DNA from: Microvirga guangxiensis
GTDB taxonomy: Bacteria > Pseudomonadota > Alphaproteobacteria > Rhizobiales > Beijerinckiaceae
NCBI RefSeq assembly: GCF_900102135.1
Contig: NZ_FMVJ01000002.1
Coordinates: 459,709 to 523,708 of the forward strand
Reading direction: 5' to 3'
DNA length: 64,000 bases
The notes below the pieces were generated by a model. That model was not told the DNA's origin. It ran no database searches and saw only the letters and a list, made by a program, of their open reading frames with translations. Below, one piece after another: positions 46,745-53,740 of this stretch (position 1 is the first letter of the stretch; each line of letters opens with the position of its first letter). The position numbers and the translations under genes are program-made.

Positions 46745-46879
46745 GGGTTAGCAGCAAAGAGCTTGCAGGATTGCAAGCGATTACACGCAAACTCGACGGA
46801 GCTCTTGCCAGAACGATCCCAAAAATCCAATGATATGTTATTATATATAGCCGATCTGGCATCTTAAGCGGGGCGCATA

Positions 46880-49099
46880 ATGTCTATCCCTCCAGTCCTT
46901 TGGGGCGAGTTTCTGGTCAACACCAATAAGTACGGCATCCAATCGGATGTGGAATTGCAGGCCCTGGATAATGGCAAATTCCTGGCTGTCTGGAAGGAGC
47001 TAGTTCCGATCAACTATGTGCTTCCGGGTGGCGATGCGCCAACACCCACGGCGATCTATGCGCAGCGCTTCTATTCAGGCGCTGTTCCCGAAGGTGATCC
47101 GATCCGTATCGACACGACCCCCGGCATCAACTCGGCTCCAACAGTGACGACACTGGAAAACGGCAAGATCGTCTACATGTGGGAGCATCAGGTAACCGAA
47201 GGCGGCGTGACAACCTACTCCATTCGCGCGCGCATCTTCAACGGAGATGGTACACCCTTCAACGCCAATGGCGGAACCGAGGACTTCGAGGTCGTCGCCC
47301 CCAGCACGACCAAGGTATCGGCCCCTCTGGTCAAAGCTCTCGCAGGCGGCGGGTTTATTGTAACCTGCAATGACGAGAATGCCGACGGCGCAGGCGATGC
47401 GGGCGTCAAGGCTTATATTTATGATTCATCTGGTCAAGTCATCGACTCGGGCTCCGTGAATCGCACAACCACCGGCACCCAAGAAGCATATGCCGTTGTT
47501 AGCCTCTCAGATAATCGCTTCTTGACCATTTACAGTGAGGATGCCGCGTCCGGAGGAGTCATCTCGTTGAAGGTAAGTATTTCCACCGTGAGCGGTGGAG
47601 TGCTTTCAACCGGAGTGACTGAGTACACGGTATCTGCCTCCATGAAGGAGGGCACAGCTCCCTCAGCGACGGTTCTCAAGGGTGGACGCATCCTTATCGT
47701 GTGGACCGAAGAAATGCGGGACGGCACCGGAGATAACGTCAAAGCGCAAATGTTCGACGGCGGCACTATGACCGCAATCGGGGATGCCTTCACCGTCAAC
47801 GTAAGTGCTGATGGCGATCAAAACTCGCCGAGCGTCACCGCTCTCAAAGATGGCGGTTTCGCCATTACCTATCTGGATACAGACGGCACAGCCGCACCGC
47901 AGGTTCGCGTCGCGGTCTATAACGCAGCTAACGTCTATCTCGGAGACAAGATCATCAGCACCGCCTTCGATGAAGGCGAGCGTGGTGTTCCAAAAGTGAT
48001 CGAGCTATCCGACGGTCGCCTTATTGCGGCTTGGGACGAGAATATCGACGGACGCAGGGACGACAGCGTCGGCATTCGCGGCCAGGTGATCGATGCCCGC
48101 TTCCAGGGCGTCAACATGCCGGGCACTGCTGCCAACGACCAGTATGTCGGCACCGAGTTCAACGACACCCTGAGCGGCGGCACGGCCGGCAACGACGACC
48201 TGAACGGACGCGCAGGAAACGACATCCTCGATGGCGGCATCGGCGACGACAGGCTCAATGGCGGCGAAGGCGCCGATCAGATGTATGGCGGCACCGGCAA
48301 CGACACCTACTATGTCGACAATGCCGGGGACGTGGTTTCCGAAGCTGGCGGCAGCGGCATCGATACGGTCTATGCGAGCATCAGCTACACGCTCAGCGCC
48401 GATATCGAGAACCTGATTGCCGATGGTCTCGCGGCCATCAGCCTCACCGGCAATGCGGGCAACAATTCCATCACCGGCAATGCGGCGGCCAACGTCATCG
48501 ATGGCGCCGGCGGTGCGGACACCATGTCCGGCGGTCTCGGCAACGACACATACTACGTTGACAACGCGGGTGACATCATCATCGAGGCGGGCGGCGATCT
48601 CGCGGATCAGGTCTTCACTTCGGTCACCTATGCGCTCGGCGATGGAGTCGAGAACCTCACAGCCTCGGGCGCCGGCTCCATCGGCCTGACCGGCAATGCC
48701 TTCAACAACGTGATCGTGGGCAACAGCGGCGCCAACAAGATCTATGGCGGGCTCGGCAACGACATCCTGACGGGCGGCAAGGGCAAGGATGTGTTCGTTT
48801 TCGATAGCGCGCCGAACAAGGCCGCCAATCGCGACACGATCACCGACTTCGAAGTGAAGGCCGACAAGATCCACCTGGAGAACGCGATCTTCAAGAAGCT
48901 CAAGAAGACGGGCAAGCTGAAGAGCGACTTCTTCAAGATCGGCACCAAAGCCACGGACAAGAACGACTACATCATCTACAACAAGAAGAAGGGCATTCTG
49001 CTCTACGACGCCGATGGCTCGGGCAAGCAGAAAGCGGTCGAGTTCGCGACGGTGAAGAAGAACCTGGCGCTGAAGGCCGACCACTTCTTCGTCATCTGA
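46880..49099 (+). CDS. RTX-type calcium-binding protein, predicted type I secreted
   Basis: A 739-residue protein without an N-terminal signal. Residues 1-415 contain seven repeats of about 55 residues built on (P-x-V)-x-x-L-x-x-G-x-(F/I/L)-x-x-x-W/Y, which look like propeller blades. Residues 415-640 hold glycine/aspartate-rich RTX nonapeptides (GNDILDGGIGDDRLNGGEGAD, shortened: GNDILDGGIGDD) in two or three blocks with beta segments YYVDNAGD between. The tail (640-739) with ITDFEVKADKIHLENAIF and FFVI end is a typical uncleaved type I secretion signal. It would bind calcium outside the cell. No type I secretion genes are nearby. A strong terminator follows. Confidence 0.88.
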   Translation: MSIPPVLWGEFLVNTNKYGIQSDVELQALDNGKFLAVWKELVPINYVLPGGDAPTPTAIYAQRFYSGAVPEGDPIRIDTTPGINSAPTVTTLENGKIVYMWEHQVTEGGVTTYSIRARIFNGDGTPFNANGGTEDFEVVAPSTTKVSAPLVKALAGGGFIVTCNDENADGAGDAGVKAYIYDSSGQVIDSGSVNRTTTGTQEAYAVVSLSDNRFLTIYSEDAASGGVISLKVSISTVSGGVLSTGVTEYTVSASMKEGTAPSATVLKGGRILIVWTEEMRDGTGDNVKAQMFDGGTMTAIGDAFTVNVSADGDQNSPSVTALKDGGFAITYLDTDGTAAPQVRVAVYNAANVYLGDKIISTAFDEGERGVPKVIELSDGRLIAAWDENIDGRRDDSVGIRGQVIDARFQGVNMPGTAANDQYVGTEFNDTLSGGTAGNDDLNGRAGNDILDGGIGDDRLNGGEGADQMYGGTGNDTYYVDNAGDVVSEAGGSGIDTVYASISYTLSADIENLIADGLAAISLTGNAGNNSITGNAAANVIDGAGGADTMSGGLGNDTYYVDNAGDIIIEAGGDLADQVFTSVTYALGDGVENLTASGAGSIGLTGNAFNNVIVGNSGANKIYGGLGNDILTGGKGKDVFVFDSAPNKAANRDTITDFEVKADKIHLENAIFKKLKKTGKLKSDFFKIGTKATDKNDYIIYNKKKGILLYDADGSGKQKAVEFATVKKNLALKADHFFVI

Positions 49100-49123
49100 C
49101 GCGCCACGTCCGTTCCGAAAAAC

Positions 49124-49158
49124 AAAGAGGCCGGAGTTCAAAAGCTCCGGCCTCTTTT
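49124..49158. terminator. Bidirectional terminator between RTX and asparaginase genes
   Basis: AAAGAGGCCGGAG and CTCCGGCCTCTTT form a perfect 13-pair stem around an 8-base loop, followed by T and preceded by A runs, so it can end both convergent transcripts. Confidence 0.88.
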
Positions 49159-49174
49159 CATGTCTGCAAGCGGC

Positions 49175-50182
49175 TTATCCCAGAAGCAGTGGGCTCAGCT
49201 GAATGCGCCCGACTTCGAGGCCGTTCCAGTTCTTGAACACCGGCCTGGCAAGCGCCTCGACAGCAGAACGCTCCTGATCGTTCAAGGGCAGGAAACGCAG
49301 CACGAGCGCGCCCATCATGGCCTCGGCCGCGCGCGCGTTGCCGTCATCGGCCTTCAGGGCGACGCCGTAGCCGAGTTCCGGGAAGGATGCGCAATAGACG
49401 CCCTCCGCTCCCACCTTCACGAAAGCGCGCTCTTTGAGAATGTCCATGAGCCTGGTGTCGAAGCGCCCCGTCCCCGCCACCATGAAGGGATGAGCCGCCA
49501 CGGCCTTGCGGATGCGTTCCGCCGCTGCTTTCGTCTCAGCCCGGAGATGGGCACCGGCACCGAACTTGGCGAAGCCGAAAGCCAGCGAGGGCAGCGGAAT
49601 GGCGTAGGTCGGGATCGAGCAGCCGTCGATGCCGCTCCTCTCCATGGTGTGGCAGGCGCCCGTAATGTCCTCGAGCGACTCACGCACCATGCGCTGCACG
49701 GGATGGCTGACGCCCACATAACCCTTCGGGTCCTCGCCCGTCCCGCAGGCGAGGCAGATGAAGCCCGCATGCTTGCCCGAGCAATTGTTGTGGAGGGCGT
49801 TCGGGGTACCGCCTTCAGCCGCCAGGGCACGGTTCGCCGCCTCCCCCATGGGCCAATGGGTACCGCATTCGAGGCACCCCGCGTCACGCCCCGCCTTGGC
49901 TAGCATGGAGGCCGCCACCCGCACGTGGTCGGGCTCGCCGGAATGGGACGCGCAGGCGAGCGCGATCTCTTCATCGGTCAGGCCGTACTTGTCCGCGATG
50001 CCCCGCTCCAGCAGGGGGAGCGCCTGAAGCGCCTTGACGGCGGAACGGGGAAAAACCCGCCGGTCCACGTCTCCGATCGAAAGAACGGTCGAGCCATCCG
50101 CATCGACCACCGAAACGCTGCCTCGGTGGCGCGATTCAACCAGCGGTCCGCGGGTTACATCGACGAGAAAAGGGTTGTCCAT
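49175..50182 (-). CDS. Class 3 (Rhizobium etli ReAV-type) L-asparaginase
   Basis: A 335-residue asparaginase of the family unrelated to the classical E. coli enzymes. Residues known to matter in R. etli ReAV are all at matching places: Ser47-x-x-Lys50 (RSAVK) as the nucleophile pair, and Cys134, Lys137 (NNCSGKHAG) and Cys188 (DGCSIPTY) as the zinc site. It hydrolyses asparagine to aspartate and ammonia. It should be cytoplasmic, as no signal peptide is present. It is a single gene, divergent from UDP-glucose dehydrogenase, with GGGG before its ATG. Confidence 0.9.
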   Translation of the reverse strand: MDNPFLVDVTRGPLVESRHRGSVSVVDADGSTVLSIGDVDRRVFPRSAVKALQALPLLERGIADKYGLTDEEIALACASHSGEPDHVRVAASMLAKAGRDAGCLECGTHWPMGEAANRALAAEGGTPNALHNNCSGKHAGFICLACGTGEDPKGYVGVSHPVQRMVRESLEDITGACHTMERSGIDGCSIPTYAIPLPSLAFGFAKFGAGAHLRAETKAAAERIRKAVAAHPFMVAGTGRFDTRLMDILKERAFVKVGAEGVYCASFPELGYGVALKADDGNARAAEAMMGALVLRFLPLNDQERSAVEALARPVFKNWNGLEVGRIQLSPLLLG

Positions 50183-50343
50183 GAATGCCCCGTTTGAGAA
50201 ACGGCGGTCTTTTGGGCGCGCTTTGTCCAGATGTCAAAGGGGGTATTGTTTCAAAAGAGCCGGGCAGCCCTCCTTTCCGCCGGGTTGCGGCGCGGTCCGA
50301 GAGGCCCTAAACCGTCGCTTTGAGACAAAGGGGAGCGATCCTG

Positions 50344-51648
50344 ATGCGCATAGCGATGATCGGGTCGGGCTATGTGGGGCTTGTATCGGGCGCCTGCTTT
50401 GCCGATTTCGGCCACGAGGTCTGCTGCGTGGACAAGGACCCGCGCAAAATCGAGGCCCTCCACCGCGGCGAGATCCCCATCTTCGAGCCCGGCCTCGACG
50501 ACCTCGTCGCCAACAACGTGCGCGAGGGCCGCCTCACCTTCACCACCACCCTCACCGAAGCGGTCAAGGCCGCCGAGGCCGTGTTCATCGCGGTCGGCAC
50601 CCCCTCCCGCCGCGGCGACGGCCATGCCGACCTGTCCTATGTCTACCAGGCCGCCCGCGACATCGCCGCCGCCATGAGCGGCTATACCGTGGTGGTCACC
50701 AAATCCACCGTGCCCGTGGGCACCGGCGACGAGGTCGAGCGCATCATCCGCGAGGCCCGCCCGGACGCCGATTTCGCCGTGGTCTCCAACCCGGAATTCC
50801 TGCGCGAGGGCGCGGCCATTGCCGACTTCAAGCGCCCCGACCGCATCGTCATCGGCACCGACGAGCCGCGCGCCCAGGAGGTCATGAACGAGATCTACCG
50901 CCCGCTCTACCTCAACCAGGCGCCGGTGCTGGCCATGTCGCGGCGCACGGCGGAGCTGACCAAGTATGCGGCCAACGCCTTCCTGGCCACCAAGATCACC
51001 TTCATCAACGAGATCGCCGACCTGTGCGAGCAGGTGGGCGCGAACGTGCAGGACGTGGCCCGCGGCATCGGGCTCGACAACCGCATCGGCGCCAAGTTCC
51101 TGAATGCCGGCCCGGGCTATGGCGGCTCGTGCTTTCCCAAGGACACCCTGGCGCTGATCAAGACGGCGCAGGATTATGAGGCCCCGGTGCGGATCGTGGA
51201 GACGGTGGCGGCGGTCAACAGCCAGCGCAAGCGCGCCATGGGGCGCAAGGTGATTGCGGCCTGCGGCGGCTCGGTGCGGGGCAAGACGATTGCGGTGCTG
51301 GGGCTGACCTTCAAGCCCAACACCGACGACATGCGCGATGCCCCGTCCCTGGACGTGATCACGGCGCTGCAGGATGCGGGCGCGCGGGTGCGGGCCTATG
51401 ACCCGGAGGGGATGGAGGCGGCCAAGGCCCTGCTGACGGATGTGGACTATGCCACGGACGCCTATGACTGCGTGCGCGGGGCGGATGCGCTGGTGCTGGT
51501 GACGGAGTGGAACATGTTCCGGGCGCTTGACCTGAAGCGCCTGAAGGCGGCCCTGGCGGCGCCGGTGGTGGTGGACCTGCGCAATGTCTACCGCCCCGAG
51601 GAGATGGAGCGAAACGGCTTCACATACGTCAGCGTCGGACGGGGGTAA
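50344..51648 (+). CDS. ugd: UDP-glucose 6-dehydrogenase
   Basis: A 434-residue NAD-dependent enzyme that oxidises UDP-glucose to UDP-glucuronate for surface polysaccharides. The NAD fold begins MRIAMIGSGYVGLVSGACFADFGH, the catalytic Cys263 lies in PGYGGSCFPKD, and the C-terminal domain has LGLTFKPNTDDMRDAPS. I start at ATG 50344 after AAAGGGGAGCG. The third-position base preference changes midway: the first half ends codons mostly in C, the second mostly in G. UDP-sugar supply could connect it with the glycosyltransferase cluster at 56-62 kb. Confidence 0.95.
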   Translation: MRIAMIGSGYVGLVSGACFADFGHEVCCVDKDPRKIEALHRGEIPIFEPGLDDLVANNVREGRLTFTTTLTEAVKAAEAVFIAVGTPSRRGDGHADLSYVYQAARDIAAAMSGYTVVVTKSTVPVGTGDEVERIIREARPDADFAVVSNPEFLREGAAIADFKRPDRIVIGTDEPRAQEVMNEIYRPLYLNQAPVLAMSRRTAELTKYAANAFLATKITFINEIADLCEQVGANVQDVARGIGLDNRIGAKFLNAGPGYGGSCFPKDTLALIKTAQDYEAPVRIVETVAAVNSQRKRAMGRKVIAACGGSVRGKTIAVLGLTFKPNTDDMRDAPSLDVITALQDAGARVRAYDPEGMEAAKALLTDVDYATDAYDCVRGADALVLVTEWNMFRALDLKRLKAALAAPVVVDLRNVYRPEEMERNGFTYVSVGRG

Positions 51649-51740
51649 TATCGCAGGATCAGATGTTCACGCGGACGCCGTCCCGTGTCATATCTCCCCA
51701 CTATCACCTTTGCTGAAGCCGACGCCTTCTGGAGCGCCCC

Positions 51741-51977
51741 ATGCAGACCTTCTTCGTCGAGATCAAATGCAAGCTCGGCAAGACCTACGCAGTCGCCAAC
51801 GCCCTCGCCGACCGGGAAATCGCGTCCGAGATCTACTCGACCGCCGGCAATTACGACATTCTCGCCAAGTTCCATGTGGATGACGGCGTCGATATCGGCC
51901 ATTTCATCGCAGAGAACGTGCAGTCGATCCCCGAGATCGCCGACACGCACACCATCATCACCTTCAAGGCGTTCTGA
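51741..51977 (+). CDS. Stand-alone Lrp/AsnC effector-binding (RAM) domain protein
   Basis: A 78-residue protein that consists only of the C-terminal ligand-binding domain of Lrp/AsnC regulators (MQTFFVEIKCKLGKTYAVANAL, YSTAGNYDILAKFHVDD, THTIITFKAF), with no helix-turn-helix. Such stand-alone RAM proteins can form rings and bind amino acids, perhaps modulating full-length regulators. It is monocistronic and followed by a stem-loop repeat at 51990. Confidence 0.88.
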   Translation: MQTFFVEIKCKLGKTYAVANALADREIASEIYSTAGNYDILAKFHVDDGVDIGHFIAENVQSIPEIADTHTIITFKAF

Positions 51978-51989
51978 GATTGATGAACC

Positions 51990-52039
51990 GAGCGTCGGAT
52001 GAAACCCGAAAGTGCGATCCACTTTCGGGTCGGACGCTC
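51990..52039. repeat. Compound stem-loop after the RAM-domain gene
   Basis: An inner hairpin CCCGAAAGTG-CGATC-CACTTTCGGG (52005-52029) is nested inside an outer pair GAGCGTC (51990-51996) and GACGCTC (52033-52039). It lies between convergent genes and has no T run. The GATCCACTTTCGGG core looks like a dispersed palindromic element of this bacterial group, which I cannot confirm here. Confidence 0.6.
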
Positions 52040-53121
52040 TAGCGCGTGACCGCGCTCGTTTCCGTCACGTCCGAGGCCGGGCGCGTGATCTCGGCCAGAT
52101 AGGGGCCGATGCCCTCATAGCGATCCAGGCGGCGAACGATCTTCGAATCGATCTTGTTGTAGAGCTCGGCGACGGAAACCGGGCGGCGATTGCGGCCCTT
52201 GCCTTCCATGAACAGGCCCGTATTCGCCTTCGCGGCTTTCGGGAAGAGCTTGGAGGCCTTCATGTTCGGATCCTGGTCGAGCACCTCCAGGAAGCGCACG
52301 GCGCTCCTGGCGCCCAGGAAGTGAGCGAGATAGAGCTCGGCTTCCGCCAGCTCGCGCTCGCCTTGAGCGATGAGGGCGCGTTCCACGTCCTTGATCAGCT
52401 CACCTGCCATCAGCGCCGAGAAATAGGGATCGGTGCGCAGGTTCATGACCCATTCCCGATCCTTGTCGTTGACCACCGGATCGCCGTTGACCATGCGGAT
52501 GGCCTCTGCGGCGGCGGTGAAGCCGTAATCGGCCGCATGCATGTAGACGATCTCGAGCCAGGTGCGGTCGATGAACTGGAACAGGCCCTCGGCCGATGAG
52601 GTCGGAGCCTTGGCCTCGGGCGAGAGGCTCGATTCCACGTCCGCCAGCGTCATCATGTAGACCGGGTCCACGCCCGTCACATGCGCGGCCTTGAGGATGG
52701 AATGGACCAGCCAGCGCGGAATGTTGCGCCCGTTGAAGGGAATGATCTCATCCGGATTGGCGGTCATGTCCGACAGCACTTCCTCGTGCTGCGGCTTCGG
52801 CTTGGTCTTCTTGGTCAGCGAGAACGCCCCGTCGAGAATCGCCTTGAAGAGACCCGGCTGCTTGCCGAGCTCCGGCACATAGGCCACGGAGGCAATGACG
52901 GGAGCGGTCACGGCCAACGGCTTGATCGGGGAAGAGTGGTTATAGTCCACCATGGCGGTCGGCAGAGTGGCGACGGCGGCAGGTCCCGCCGTCAGCCCCT
53001 GGAATCCAACCATCAGGCCCAGAGCAAGGGCCACATGAACCGCCTTGCGGCGGCCACCTTGCCGCGCGTCCGCAACAGGTTGCGGCACAGCGCACAGCAG
53101 CGTTCTTGCATTACTCGGCAT
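52039..53121 (-). CDS. Lytic transglycosylase (SLT-type)
   Basis: A 360-residue murein-cleaving enzyme. A membrane or signal segment lies near the N-terminus (VHVALALGLMVGFQGL). The SLT domain covers about residues 135-230: SILKAAHVTGVDPVYMMTLADVESSLSPEAKAP has the catalytic Glu in DVESS, and SSAEGLFQFIDRTWLE is the second conserved motif. It should cut glycan strands in the periplasm. I choose ATG 53121; the frame continues up to a TTG at 53184 without ribosome site. It is monocistronic. Confidence 0.85.
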   Translation of the reverse strand: MPSNARTLLCAVPQPVADARQGGRRKAVHVALALGLMVGFQGLTAGPAAVATLPTAMVDYNHSSPIKPLAVTAPVIASVAYVPELGKQPGLFKAILDGAFSLTKKTKPKPQHEEVLSDMTANPDEIIPFNGRNIPRWLVHSILKAAHVTGVDPVYMMTLADVESSLSPEAKAPTSSAEGLFQFIDRTWLEIVYMHAADYGFTAAAEAIRMVNGDPVVNDKDREWVMNLRTDPYFSALMAGELIKDVERALIAQGERELAEAELYLAHFLGARSAVRFLEVLDQDPNMKASKLFPKAAKANTGLFMEGKGRNRRPVSVAELYNKIDSKIVRRLDRYEGIGPYLAEITRPASDVTETSAVTR

Positions 53122-53296
53122 CACACTTGTTCCCGCAAGGTCCGACTTAGGGTTCGAACCACCCCTTGTGTCATTCTGGGACAAGAGTTGACGGGTAGAT
53201 GTGTCGAGAATCGGTCAGCTTGGCCGTAAAAATGTGTCTAAAAGGCCCTTTGAGCGTCTTTTCCCCCGGAAAAAATCCCTAATTTGCGGGTTCCGC

Positions 53297-53740
53297 TCAG
53301 GAAGATTGGGCTACGAGCTGCGCATTCGTGCGTTCGAGGCGCTGCGCCAATTCGCGCATCACGGCCAGCGACATCTGGGGAAATTGGGCCAGCAACTCGA
53401 GAAAAACCCGCTTGTCGATGCGAAGCGCCGTGGTCGGCTCGGCAGCCATGATCGTCGCGGAGCGCGGTGTGTCGGATAGGATGCCCATCTCGCCCACGAG
53501 AGCGTTTCCCGACAATTGAGCCACCTGAATGTCACCTGTCGGCGTGTTCAGCAGCACGCTCGCCCGCCCGTCGAGGAGCACATAGGCGGCATCGGACGGG
53601 TCTCCTTGCGAGAAGAATCGCTGTCCGGCGGCGAACTGAACCCGCTCGCTGGTGAAGGCCAGAAGCTTCAGGCGAGCCGGATCGACATCCCGGAACATCG
53701 GCACCTGCCTCAGGGACTGGACCTCGGTTTCAAGGGTCAT
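53297..53740 (-). CDS. Cyclic nucleotide-binding domain protein without DNA-binding domain
   Basis: A 147-residue protein consisting of a single cNMP-binding domain. The phosphate-binding cassette is intact: GEMGILSDTPRSATI keeps the Glu that contacts the ribose and the Arg that contacts the phosphate. There is no C-terminal helix-turn-helix, so it is not a Crp-type regulator. Its ATG overlaps the TGA of the ABC-like gene (ATGA), after GGAGAGG, so both are made together and the two proteins may form a complex. cAMP or cGMP would be the ligand; a class III cyclase is encoded at 40995-42587. Confidence 0.87.
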   Translation of the reverse strand: MTLETEVQSLRQVPMFRDVDPARLKLLAFTSERVQFAAGQRFFSQGDPSDAAYVLLDGRASVLLNTPTGDIQVAQLSGNALVGEMGILSDTPRSATIMAAEPTTALRIDKRVFLELLAQFPQMSLAVMRELAQRLERTNAQLVAQSS

